This document shows, piece after piece, positions 1 to 19,499 of a stretch of 64,000 nucleotides of DNA; within the stretch, counting starts at the first letter, position 1, and each line of letters opens with the position of its first letter. The translations under genes and the position numbers were made by a program. Origin of the DNA: Xestospongia muta (Eukaryota; Porifera; Demospongiae; Haplosclerida; Petrosiidae); the NCBI GenBank assembly GCA_963693285.1, contig OY848917.1, forward strand, positions 14,694,192 to 14,758,191. The letters run 5' to 3'. The notes below the pieces were generated by a model, which did no database searches, was not told where the DNA came from, and saw only the letters and a list, made by a program, of their open reading frames with translations.

Positions 1-109
1 ATTTGTAATTCAGTCTGTTTGTAACTTCACCGGATTTTAATTACGTGTGCGTGGTCACTTTTTATTTATATTTTTATTGACAAAATGAATGGTCAATAGC
101 CACTGCTAG

Positions 110-420
110 TTTAAAGGGCACAAACAGAAAGAACAATAATTAATAAAACAGAATTAAGGTATTAAAGTACAGGATATAGTATCATTAATAATAGAGAGAT
201 AAAATAAGTGACTTATAGTATAGGATAGGTTTTAGTATTTGACAAGATTTAGAATGGACATATTGGATGTGAGGAGACCATGATAAATTAGAGGTGATAA
301 TAATACCAAGGTATTTAAAGAATTGACTCATTCAAGTTGAGAACCATTTAAGAAAAGAGAAGAGAGAGAGTTTAGAAATAAAGGAGACTTATTAAAGATG
401 ATCATGTATTGTAATCTCAT
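110..420 (-). mobile_element. LINE 3'-end fragment, minus orientation
   Basis: The reverse complement of this stretch matches the plus-strand copy at 700-1135, including the segment that encodes a late reverse-transcriptase motif (FKYLGIIITSNLSWS type) and the A/T-rich tail. It is a short, decayed 3' fragment of a non-LTR retrotransposon. The tail lies at the low-coordinate end, so the element runs on the minus strand. Confidence 0.6.
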
Positions 421-489
421 GACACAAACAATTTCATTGATTTGCACAAAATTAGTGCAGAATGCCAGCAATTAATTTGAGTTTGTTCC

Positions 490-1135
490 AGATGTTCCCT
501 CCCCTTTCAGAACATCTGGCTTCTAGTAAAGAAGATAACAGACCAACATATTATCACTAAAAATACTAGTCCTTCCCACTAAATTTTATTGGTTCTTATC
601 AAAAATAAAACATCAATCTCATTACATCATGAATTAACTAGTTCTCATATCTCACCATCAACTCCAAAATAAACAAATACATTATCTCACATAAGTCTCC
701 CTCTTTTTCAACCTCCCTCTCCACTTTTTCTTAAATGGTTCTCAACTTAAACGTATCAATTCACTTTTAAATATCTTTATGTTTTTATCACTTCTAATTT
801 ATCATGGTCTTCTTGTTACTTTGACCTGGATCCTCTTACCTTTACCATTCCTTTTTCTTGTTCATCTGCTTCACAAAACACTTTTGTTCCTTCTGTTCTC
901 TCTCTGTGGAATTCACTACCTTATCATAGTAATCTAACTCATCTCTAATCATTTTTATATCTAAAGTAAGTAAGTATACTTATTTACTAATCATCTGCTT
1001 AGCTTGCTATTACTTCTCACACTAAAACTCATATACCATCAATCACTTATTTTTATCTCTGTCTTATTAATAATACTATAACCAGTTTTTTAATACTATT
1101 TTGTTTATTATTGTTCTATTCTGTTTGTACACTTA
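490..1135 (+). mobile_element. LINE 3'-end fragment, plus orientation
   Basis: This stretch shares long similarity with 5260-5600 (the part beginning near 'aagataacagaccaacat') and, inverted, with 110-420. Around 855-925 it reads FVPSVLSLWNSLP, the motif typical of the C-terminal end of LINE ORF2 proteins. Frames are broken, so it is a dead 3' fragment. Confidence 0.6.
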
Positions 1136-1260
1136 AAACCTGTGACATTTTTACCTGTCATGGTGCAACCCTCTTTACCATCTCAGCCTTTTAGTTCTGT
1201 ACTCATCACTTCATCATTACAGCCTTCACTAAACATTCATGCCAAACATCTTCCTATAAG

Positions 1261-1709
1261 GATGTGATCGAAGACTATAAGCTAGCAAATCTGAAAGAGC
1301 TAGCTAATAAAAGTGAACAGATTAATAGGTTAATGTTGATGCTTTACAAGACACAATAAAAGTAGAGTGTATGCAGGTGCAGAAACTATCAAAGGCTAAT
1401 GAACATTTTCTGACATCTGGGGAGTAGTTGGATGATATTATTATAAATGTATCACAAAGACTCATAGCAACATCTTTTCCTCTCTGCAATGTGCCACAAG
1501 ATACCAATCTTGGACAAGCTCTAGTATTTGATATTCAAAGCTCTACAATTATTCTTGTGTTACATACAGGTTATGGTTATGGGGTGACTATCTCCACAGA
1601 CCTTGGCCACATAGATTTGTTAATATTTACAACAGTTCACCACCACCTGCAAAGAGTTCATCACTTCAAGACAAATTGCTACAATTGTTTGCTTGCCACC
1701 TACACATAG
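1261..1709 (+). pseudogene. Decayed unknown coding remnant
   Basis: The plus strand reads as a charged, helix-like segment (DVIEDYKLANLKELANKSEQ at 1261-1320). It then shifts frame near 1330, hits a TAG just before 1428, and continues as a 93-residue ORF to 1709. Coding-like text broken by a shift and a stop suggests a pseudogene, but no family is recognised. It could also be chance open frames in AT-rich DNA. Confidence 0.2.
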
Positions 1710-1943
1710 AAAAATCAATACCAGGTATATCAGTCATATCCATTATTATTTACTAAGTTTCATTTTATCTTTATAGATATATAGGTATTGTCAGTCACAA
1801 GTTCTGATTGTGATCTCTTTGCTCTGACTCTCCCTTCTTCGTTCTCTTCCTTTTTGGTGTCATACTCTTACAATTATCTTGTTCAAGAGCAGATGACAGG
1901 TCATTTATTAGGCTGGTTGCAAAAGTTAATACAATCTCCCTGA

Positions 1944-2340
1944 TTACAGACCTAGAGCACCACTTTCTAATGCTTGTGTAGCATCTGGTGTACCAATTTT
2001 TAAACCTTCATCTGAAAGAACTCCTTGTAGTACTTGCAAAAAGACTTTTGTGTTACGGTGATTGTGACCTAACATCGGGCAAGTATCACTGGATGATAAA
2101 AGTTGTATAGATACTGTGTAAGTTTTAGTTGAGTGACCATCTTCAACAGTGACAACAATAACACTGATGTAGTACCTTCCATTAACTGAACTGTTTATTT
2201 GTAACATCTCCCTAGGAATAGTAAGAATTGAAAAGTCTAGCTAGAAACAATTTACACATAATTTTATAAGAAGCACTGCTATCACTTGTTAGAGGTGTTA
2301 ACTTGACTTCACTCACTCCACCTTCTACAGTGACACATTC
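1944..2340 (-). pseudogene. Cadherin-like beta-sandwich (PF12733-type) remnant
   Basis: The 1944-2207 ORF contains IVVTVEDGHSTKTYTVSIQ. This is the closing strand signature of the cadherin-like beta-sandwich domain ('ITV.A.DG.T.KTYTI.V'). Upstream on the same strand (about 2340-2230) another frame reads VTVEGGVSEVKLTPLTSD, which fits the preceding strands. The two parts are separated by stops, so this is a broken gene or a small exon pair of an extracellular-type protein. No start or signal peptide was found. Confidence 0.35.
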
Positions 2341-2476
2341 TATTCTATTACTGTGCTCTGGAACTTTGGGACTACTTTAACTTATCTAGATCTGTATTGT
2401 CCATTGTTTGTGTAGTGTTGTTACTATGGTAACTTAATGAAGTGTAATGTAAATTATTAGCAAAAACAATAATTAA

Positions 2477-4905
2477 TTACTTTAGATGAATACAAAGATG
2501 AGTTTGAAGATTAATGTTTTGATTGAATTTCTTTCCACAGTACTGACATTGGTAAGGTTTATCACCAGTGTGTATACGAAGATGAGTTTGGAGACTACCA
2601 CTCTGACTAAATGCTTTTTCACAGTACTGACATTGGTAAGGTTTTTCACCAGTGTGTGTACAAAGATGTTTTTGGAGATTACCAGGATCACAAAATCCTT
2701 TTCCACAGTACTGACATTGGTAATGCTTATCACCAGTGTGTATACTAAGATGTTTTTGGAGATTACTGTTCTGATTAAATTCTTTTCCACAGTACTGGCA
2801 TTGGTAAGGTTCATCACCAGTGTGTATACGAAGATGTCTTTGGAGGTTACCATTCTGACTAAATGCTTTTTCACAGTACTGACATTTGTAAGGTTTATCA
2901 CCAGTGTGTATACGAAGATGTGTTTGGAGAATATAATTCTGACTAAATGCTTTTTCACAGTACTGACATTTGTAAGGTTTATCACCAGTGTGTGTACGAA
3001 GATGTCTTCGGAGATCACAATTCTGAAAAAATTGTTTTCCACAGTACTGACATTGGTAAGGTTTATTACTAGTGTGTACACGAAGATGTTTTCGGAGTTT
3101 AACCTTATCACTAAATCTTTTTCCACAGTACTGACATTGGTAAGGTTTATCACCCATGTGTATTAGAAGATGTTTTCGGAGACTACCATTATGACTAAAT
3201 CTTTTTCGACAGTACTGACATTGGTAGGGTTTATCACCAGTGTGTATATGAAGATGAGTCCTCAATGATTTCTGACAAGCAAATTTCTTTTCACAATAAT
3301 CACACATAATATCTGGATTACTATTAATTAGCAATTTATCGTTGGAATTGAGCCCTTTGTTATTTCTTCCTTTTACATCAAGTTGCTCATGTTTACGAAT
3401 GTGGTCTTGTAACTGATACAATTCACAAAAACTTTCTTGACATTTTTGACAAGTAAAACATCGAGGATTAGCAGCAAGACAATTAGGATTATGTCGAAGA
3501 TGCAAATCAAAGTTAGCTTTCAAAACAAAACTACTTCCACAATTTTTGCAATTATAAAGTTGACAATCATCTAAAAATAGATAGTAAATTTTATTTCTAC
3601 CAAAAGAATTACCTTACCTTTTTCAAAACTACCTGTGATCCCAAGTTCCCTTGCATATTCTTCACCATACCATACATAGAGTTCATTACCAGGATAGATA
3701 TGTTTAAATGAGCGATAATAGATGTTACCATGATACTGATAAGCTACTAAATTCTGTTCATCTTCATTGCGAGCACAGTTAATAAATCGTAACCAATTAC
3801 TTTGCTTATCTGATTGACCATCAATATAATATGAACCCTCTCCAAAACCCTTTACCTGAATAAATATAACCAATTAATACTTTTTATTATTTTATTACAG
3901 TACCTCCCACATGTAGCTAGTATCTTCTCCTTCAGTGAGCTCTTCTTTTAACACTCTTCTTCCTTCAAAAGGACCAAACCTAACTCTACGAGGTATAAAT
4001 TGTGTAGCAAAAACACCCAGACCAGCATTGGGTATCTTAGAAGGTCTAACAGTTAATTCAGATGGAACAGATACAGTAGTGTATTGTAGAGATGCTTCAT
4101 CATGACCACTAGAAGGATCTAGAGTTAGTAAGGGTCCATGAACAGGACAGTCACCATGATGAAATTCCTCACAGTCCTCACAAACTAGTAATGAAAGTTG
4201 TAGAAGTAACCATATTGATACTGAACTTACAGAGATATTCATCTTCATCAGTTAGTTCATCTTCTTTACATTCTTTTTGGTGACTTAATCTCTTAGGATA
4301 TCGTTCACTAACTAAACACTGAGGTACATCACCACTATATTAAGAAAACAACATCAGCAATACTGATATAATCTAACTTACACATCTTCAATATCAAATC
4401 CTTCAAAGTTTTCATATTCTTCATTATTGTCGTCTCCAAATAACTCACAAAACTTATTAGACAATTTGCAATCAAGGCTCTCAAATGAAGGCTCCTCCCC
4501 TTCTACAGGTTTGTAACATTTCTTCTGCTGTGACTTTTTCTGCTTCAAGATTCTTGTAAGTTTGTGATCTATACACAAAAGAATGGTGTCCATATTTCAT
4601 TTACAAGTTTATTACCTCTTATGACATCATTTGTTTTTTTCCTTGTCACACAAGTTACTCGAGCAGGTATCCATTCATCTCCACTATCACTGCTACTATT
4701 ACTACAATTACTATATCGTCTCCTTCTCCTTTTTCTAACTCTATTCTTGTTTTTGGACTTAACATCTAAACCTACACAATCTTTATCACTTTTATTTAAC
4801 GTACAATAGTATTTAACCTAAAGTTTTCATGAGTTCAATATTCTTTTCAACATTCTCTAGTCTTCTCTTTTCATAGTCACATAATTCTTGCATTACATCT
4901 GCCAT
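2477..4905 (-). CDS. PRDM9-like: PRDM9-like histone methyltransferase / C2H2 zinc-finger protein
   Basis: Seven exons on the minus strand join in phase: 4818-4905, 4616-4771, 4382-4568, 4231-4334, 3904-4184, 3618-3855 and 2477-3570. They give 715 aa. Residues 5-31 resemble the end of a KRAB A box (YEKRRLENVEKNIELMKTLG). At about 155-160 a basic RYPKRL motif sits where SSXRD lies. C180, C183, C191 and H194 match the PRDM9 zinc knuckle (CEDC..C..H). Residues about 215-345 are a PR/SET domain with NCARNEDEQNLVAYQYHG and VWYGEEYARELGI; Tyr residues lie in YYIDG, YHGNIYYR and VWYGEEY. Two leading fingers (about 359-412, the first C2HC-like) precede ten tandem C2H2 fingers (about 439-713). Vertebrate PRDM9 writes H3K4me3/H3K36me3 and places meiotic recombination hotspots; that role here is inference. 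The KRAB part is shorter than in vertebrates, so a 5' exon may be missing. Identification is strong, strict orthology less so. Confidence 0.85.
2484..3310 (-). repeat. Zinc-finger coding minisatellite, 84-bp units, 10 copies
   Basis: Ten consecutive 28-codon units encode fingers of the form Y(Q/K)CQYC(G/E)K.F..N..L..HL.(I/T)H with TGDKPY-type linkers. Units are nearly identical at DNA level ('ccacagtactgacattggta' recurs). Differences concentrate at the DNA-contact positions, for example HNGSLRK, DKVKLRK, QNCDLRR, QNYILQT, QNGNLQR, DPGNLQK and QSGSLQT. The repeat structure also keeps two other reading frames open across the array; these are shadows. Confidence 0.85.
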
Positions 4906-5194
4906 TTTGAACACCACAGACTAGCTGGTAAACTAGTCTCAAGTCAGACGTTCTGCAAGGGGAGGAGGTGTCTGGACATACTTGCATTTAAATCTAGGCA
5001 ACTATGAATGTTATTATAGTTGAAGATCACAAGGCTTTTTGCTACACGTGTCACCTCGTGGTACTTTCTTTTAACGCTTCTACAGTAGAGATGATACTCT
5101 GTCTAGTTTGTGAGTGTGTGATCAATAAGTTATTCGAGAGGGGTTGTAATCCTTTTATTATAGCACTCTCCAATCTGCTTGTATTTTCTGCCCT

Positions 5195-5830
5195 ATTGTA
5201 ATTAGCTTGTATGCGTGCGTGGTCACTTGCAAAACGCCAGCCATTTATGTGAGCTTTTTTCGGAATGTCTGGATTCTGGTAAACAAGATAACAGACCAAC
5301 ATTATTGTTGAAAATATTAGCCCCTCCCACTAAATTCTATTAGTTTTAATTAAAAATAAAACATCAATCTCGTTACATCATGAATTAGCTCTTGTCATTT
5401 CATCATCAACTCCAAAAAAACAAATGCATCATCTTACGTAAGTCTCCCTCTTTTTCAATCTCCCTTTTCCCTCTTTTATTAAGTAGTTCTCAACTTAAAC
5501 ATGTCAATTCATTTAAATATCTTGCTGTTATTATCACTTCTAATTTATCATGGTCTTCTCACATCCAATTTCTCCACTCTAAAGCTCATCAAACCATTGG
5601 GATCATCTACTGTAACTTCTATTAGCATGCTCAGCTACTCCTCAAAATCTTCTCACTTTGTATTGCTCTCTCATCATTTCTTATTTTTACTTATTGCTCC
5701 TCTGTCTGGGACCCACCCAAATCTTCCACTGATTCTGAAAATCTCAAAAAATCAACACTGCTCTAAAAATGTGCTTTCATAAGTGGGACAGTGGTTACTC
5801 TCAACTTTTAACCTTCTCCCCCTCTTAACT
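5195..5830 (+). mobile_element. LINE reverse-transcriptase 3' fragment
   Basis: Residues HVNSFKYLAVIITSNLSWSS and KAHQTIGIIYCNFY (about 5495-5625) are the C-terminal region of a non-LTR reverse transcriptase. The text continues in shifted frames as SSVWDP and KMCFHKWDSGYSQLL. The 5260-5600 part is shared with 490-840. Frameshifts make it inactive. It lies just upstream of the PRDM9-like gene on the opposite strand. Confidence 0.65.
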
Positions 5831-6678
5831 TGTCACTCTAAGTGTCCCTTTTATTATCACTTTGGAATCTGATGTTCATTTAAGTCAAGATGGCATCTTG
5901 TTTCTCCTTCAAAATGACTTTATTTACAAAGAAATGTTCCCATCTCTCTCATTTCACTAATGTCACATTACTCAATTGTTACATAAGGTCCTGCTCCTTA
6001 AAAGACCTCTCTTTAATTGGAGATTTCTCCTAATATTTACCAACTTTAGGTCATCTCTTGACTATATACTCTCCAGACTGTGATAAAATCTGGATTGGAT
6101 TTGAGCAAAGTAAAATTCCCTTATGTCCAAACTAATATTAAATGTATTATTGTTGTATATAGGTGTGGTGGTTGGAGGTTCTTAATCATTCTTTTGTTAG
6201 TATTAAATATCCTAAAAAAAAATAGTTGCTAAAACTGAATTCACAAATTTAGGAAGTTTTAGAAGGAACAATATATCAATTGTTAATCAACATTGTTCTA
6301 CTGCTAGTGCAATGATAAAGTGTTTCATTTACTATAATTTTACTACTTGTTAAGCTGTTTTATTTAGGCAACTTCAATTGCTAAAGATTGCTGTTAATCT
6401 GTATAAAATTAACTCAGATTATTATATGAGTATGCTTGGTGCTTAGGAATAGAGTCTGTTACTACTGATAAATGCCAACAAATAAATGACCACGCTCATA
6501 ATTATTTATATGAGGTAAAAATAAACATGATATCATTATGTTTTTACGAATACTCTCTATTAATAAGGTTGTCATTCAACTATTCTAGCTAGCTTCACCT
6601 CGGCTCCTAACACTATTGATATCATTACTATGTATTTCTGTAATTATTATATAAGCAAATGTTAATAAACTTTAATAA
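5831..6678. other. Gene-free AT-rich stretch
   Basis: No coding-like frame is supported. The first 250 bases may still be decayed LINE sequence, since they follow directly from the reverse-transcriptase text. The rest shows nothing recognisable. Confidence 0.4.
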
Positions 6679-6762
6679 CACTGCTCTAAAAATGTGCTCT
6701 CATAATGGGACAGTGATTACTCATCTCTTCTTTCAACTTTTAACCTTCTGCCCCTCTTAGAT
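6679..6762 (+). mobile_element. Short second copy of the LINE segment
   Basis: The stretch beginning 'aacactgctctaaaaatgtg' repeats 5754-5825 (the KMCFHKWDSGYSQLL coding segment) with small changes. It abuts the start of the LRR gene remnant. Confidence 0.5.
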
Positions 6763-6767
6763 TAGAG

Positions 6768-8000
6768 TTGATTCAGTCTTCTTTGTGTTCATTACTACTG
6801 TTATTATTCTGTTGCATGTACATTTGTGGTTCAGGCATCAGAGGAACCACTCTTGTATATAGAAAGGCTGTATTTCACCATTGGTTCCACATGATGGATA
6901 CAAAACAGAGTGTTTTATTGGAATTGGAGGAAAGTTTATGTAATAACACTACATTACATGAGCTAGCAATAACACTATGTTCATGTATTCCAAATACTAT
7001 TTCCATTGGTATCATCAATTGTGTCATTAAAGGAGTAATCAAGAACAAATCAATTCAGTCATTTTCACTTCATTGTGATCGTAAACATGTGCTTGGAATG
7101 GGTACAGAAACACAGTTAAAGATAAAGTCATTGAGAATTTATTAAAAGAAAATTGCACATTAAAAGCTCTTGCACTGAATTTGTCTGATGAGATTATACC
7201 ACCAATAAATATAATGGAAGTGAATACACCACTTAAGGCTTTGAAGACTGGACCATCTCATCAACTTACAACATTACTTCCTCAGCATATCAAAGGACTA
7301 CACTGTCTAATACATGAAAATGATACACACCCACTACGCCCTTTTTTGTTAGTTCCACAGTACACATTATCCTATTTATTTCAGTCACATTGTGATCTAC
7401 AACAACTTGAACTAACACTAGACAGAGCTGAGACAGTCATTGAACTCTTTACTATTCTACAGAGTAATGTCACACTTAAAGTTCTTACTGTGTGCATTAA
7501 GGGAAATAATATATTTGAGACTATGGGTCCTTGTTTACAGGACATGTTAGGAAGAAATCAAACAATAGAGTATCTTCAAATTTGCCCTTTCATTCCTACT
7601 TCACCTTGTTATCTGTCTTTCTCAACAGCTGGTCTTGTAGGTAACACAACCCTAAAAGGTCTTAGTCTATTCGTACCATTGTCAGGTACAAACCTTGAAC
7701 TGAAAACATTATTAAATGTTATCTCAGAAAAGGAAAAACTTACAGAATTGAAAGTGAACTTCTTATTCAATCAACCTTGTCTAAAACAAACTGACTGGAA
7801 AACACAGCTGTTCTATGAACATGGTTTACCTCTTATTACAGACATGTTACAATCACATGAAACAATTGACCTTCTTGATATAGCCTGTGTATACTTAATT
7901 GATTGTTATGATGACAAAATATGTCTATCTAGGGCTATACCATCACTAGAATTTTGGGGAACCATTTTTCTCCACCCTACACTTTGATACATTAGAATTA
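6768..8000 (+). pseudogene. Leucine-rich-repeat protein, frameshifted
   Basis: Two open blocks, 6768-7145 and about 7097-7987, overlap in different frames. Near 7097-7110 the frame moves by one base: the first block ends after TQLKIKSLRIY, while the other frame reads TVKDKVIENLLKENCTLKAL straight into the second block. The sequence carries repeats of LRR type: NNTTLHELAI, ENCTLKALAL, SHCDLQQLELTL, SNVTLKVLTV, RNQTIEYLQI, NTTLKGLSL and EKLTELKV, about 28-40 residues apart. No NACHT, death or kinase domain is visible, so this is an LRR fragment of the kind found in large sponge LRR/NLR families. The shift could be a real lesion, a sequencing error, or a missed tiny intron. The hydrophobic 6768 start is doubtful. 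Confidence 0.5.
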
Positions 8001-8867
8001 ATCTTTTTTTAAAAGCTAACCTCAACGGTGTTCTGGCATTAAATTATGGTTGTCACAAAGATGATCAAGCACAGAGAACTCCACCAATAATAATTTTATA
8101 TGCCTTAATGCCTTCAATTTTCCAGGATTTATATTCTAAACTAAACTCGATCTCTGAATGAATATTTTCATCATATTAATTATGATTGCTAATTAACAAT
8201 TTGTGTCTTCAGGTGTGGTTTAAAAAGTTATCCAATTATTGAATGTATAAAAATGTTGTCGGTGTATATAATAAATATCTGACATTTACTACATGGCACA
8301 TGCACATATAGTTACATCTTTAATTAAAAATTAGATATCAACTTCTGTTGTGCAATTCTTCACTGAAGTCAATAGAGTAGAGAATCCAATGGTAAGGAGT
8401 TACTGTTTTGAGACAAGTATTACAATAGTATCAATATAAGAAATAAACATAATTAGTTTTCTAGCTATGAATTTCTGTCTATTTTAATGTTTCTTTGATA
8501 TAAATGTACAAATTGATTTATTAAAACAAGAACACTTAACAACAGCGAATACAAAACAACATACATATGATAAAACGAAATAGCTGTTGTAAGTAAATTA
8601 ATTGTTTCTCAAGCATTATAATTACTTTTTTCAAGTGTCAGGATGGAAGCTCTTTTTAATTTTTATTTGATTAATAAAATTTGTGAAACAAATCAAATTA
8701 AGAAATCAAAAGGAAAATGGCATGTCTTAACACAGTTTTCTTAGATATTGTTAAGTTTTTAGAGAAGGGAGGGCCTGAGAAACAGTGATTTTTTACTACA
8801 GCATTATACAAGTACATGTCATTTTTGTTTAGTGAAAATTTATGATGACAATATAGAAAGTAATTTA
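7988..8867. other. Gene-free stretch between the LRR remnant and the PRR13-like gene
   Basis: AT-rich sequence without a supported gene. It holds the 3' flank of the LRR remnant and the 3' flank of the minus-strand PRR13-like gene. Confidence 0.4.
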
Positions 8868-10946
<2,079 letters not shown>

Positions 10947-11086
10947 ATTAGAGAAAACTATATAACATTAAAAATAGTCCATAATATTGTGTTAATTGGA
11001 AGTGCTGAAACAGTTGATGAAATATGGAGTTACCAATGCGATGTATTAGGTTAAAAAAATTAGAATTAAATTGTCTGGCTTGTTTT

Positions 11087-11161
11087 GTACTCCGGGATAG
11101 TCTCATCTGACCAGACATATGGGAAATGTTGTCTCACATGGTCAGACATACCGGAAAGTAC
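11087..11161. repeat. Short hairpin-forming inverted repeat
   Basis: The left arm gtactccgggatagtct and the right arm agacataccggaaagtac are near reverse complements. The interior also repeats cagacata in direct orientation. No flanking target duplication is obvious. It may be a fold-back transposon remnant. Confidence 0.4.
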
Positions 11162-11666
11162 CTTTTTCTGGCTAGAAAATTGCTTTAAAAGTTATTATGA
11201 TAATTGTTATAAATGTGATTGAAAATATATTTTGAAATCCTAATCTTTGTACTGTAAACAAATCAAAAGCCACACTTGACAAAAAGAACATTTTATATCA
11301 TATTATATATTATATCATAATATTTGCTTATAAAATTTCTGGACAAGCTATAGTGTGATAATACAAATAAAGAACTCAGTGATATTCTCAGGGAAAATTC
11401 AAGACAAGTCATGAATCATTGTGATTTTCAGTTATACAGAGACTGCTTTTACATATTTGAGCATAGCAATTGACAAATTTAATGCATTATATTTTTTACT
11501 CTTGGTAGCACAACATCATACTAGCAAAATTTAGATACAATCATTAATAACTAGATAGCTTGCAATTCAACTTAGCTTTGGTAACCAAGACATAAATCTT
11601 GCTAACATGCTTTGTTTGAATAATACATATAGTTGACTGAAGACTGATGATATGTATTACATAGTG

Positions 11667-12005
11667 CAGGGGTTCATACAGGAGGGGGGGGGGGAAGCTC
11701 TGGGATACTCCCCCTAGGGTGCCTTTCCCTCCCCCAAGAACTTCTATATATATTTTTTATTTTTATAATTATTTAAGTTAAACTTCAATACGCCTTTTTT
11801 TTGGTTTGAAAATATCTATTATTGCATTATAGTCGACATCTTTTAATGGAGGTACTTCTATTGTAACCTTCATTTAATCATGAAGATTTGAATCAGATAG
11901 TTGACTATATAGACATACATATATAGTATAATACTGCATGGGACATAAGATGAGACTTGACCGAATTTCCCCCCTCCCAAAATTCAAATCCTGTATGAAC
12001 CCCTG
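11667..12005. mobile_element. Non-autonomous hAT-like element (MITE), 339 bp
   Basis: Terminal inverted repeats caggggttcatacagga and tcctgtatgaacccctg are perfect over 17 bp. The flanks both read catagtg (11660-11666 and 12006-12012), a 7-bp match consistent with an 8-bp hAT target duplication minus one base. The CAGGG start is typical of hAT ends. The interior has G-runs and C-runs near the ends and no coding capacity. Confidence 0.75.
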
Positions 12006-12012
12006 CATAGTG

Positions 12013-13220
12013 TATTTGTAGTAATATCAACATTTTTATTGGACTGCAGGAAATTCATTGCTATTTCCTCATAAGTACCTTATTAACAGTTTGATATAAC
12101 AATGAGGTGGGTACATGTGATATGTCTTATGACACATACAGGTGACATGACTTGGCCTAACTGACAATAGTAAATATTGCCTTTTAAGTAAACTATATTA
12201 AGAGAATAAGCAGTACCCTACAGACTCACGTAGTATTAAAATGGACCTGGTTTGTGACAACATAGTTATTTCAAATTATAGTCCTGTCTTAAATACAAAT
12301 ACTAAATGATCAAATCCTAAGCCATTACTAAACTTTGTGTTCCAGTCAAAAATGATAACCTCTATGATGGTGCTTCAGCTATTGGTACTTGAGGTGAAAT
12401 GTGGAGTATGAGTATTGTGAACTGTCTCTTGGAATCAAGCATTAGCGAGATGCTTCTAGTACGATTTAGTAGGATTTAGGGAATAATTTAGTATGTATCC
12501 CCTCTCAAAAAATATACCCTCCATACATTTAAACACTGAAATAAATTGTACCCCCTCTCAAAAAGTTTATACCCCCTGAATTTTGACACTAAAGTACTAC
12601 AGTAATCTTTACTTAGATCTTACTATAATATAATGATACATCGGTAAAAACGGTATGAATACCAATTATACATTAAAAGGCTGTATCATGTAAATTACAA
12701 CGAACTAGAATGTCAAATGGAAATATAGCAATATCTTTGGGGTCAATTCCCGTAGTGGGTGTGGCTATGGGTGGAGAATCTTAAGTCTTTCAACAGAGTG
12801 TAGTGTAAAATCTAATACTAATTCTCAACAGACTCTAAGTATTGTTATTAAAATACTATTACTTACCCAAACAAGCTTAGGTTTTTCCGACAATCTTGTC
12901 TCGAAGACGACGAAGTAGTTTAATAATTATTTATTAACACGTCAAACGATCAATAATAAGTCAAAGGTCACATGATTACGTCATAGTGACTCATAGAATG
13001 ACATAATATTCCCCAGAGGAATAAAAGTTACACGTGCTATAAGAGTCGAACTCCTACAGTTTCATAGCTTATCAGTAGGTGGATGCCATTATTCACAGCT
13101 CTTATTACTAGTCGAACTAGACGGTCGAAACATAGGCGTTGTTTGCATCTCGACTGTCCGCCTTCTTATCCATTATTTCTTGTTTCCTCTATGAACACTA
13201 CTGTTGGTCTGTGTAGCAGC
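12013..13220. promoter_or_regulatory. Intergenic region and probable LC3/ATG8 promoter
   Basis: No gene was seen. Near 12980-13000, within 250 bases of the chosen LC3 start, lie an ACGTCA CRE-like core and a TGACTCA AP-1-like site. About 12480-12590 holds a short imperfect repeat of 'cccctctcaaaaa' type. Function is inferred only from position. Confidence 0.3.

Positions 13221-19499
<6,279 letters not shown>

Noticed and set aside
2482..3166. Long ORFs on both strands across the zinc-finger array (2482-3153 minus, 2486-3166 plus)
   Set aside because: They are other frames of the 84-bp repeat, open only because the repeat has no stops in them.
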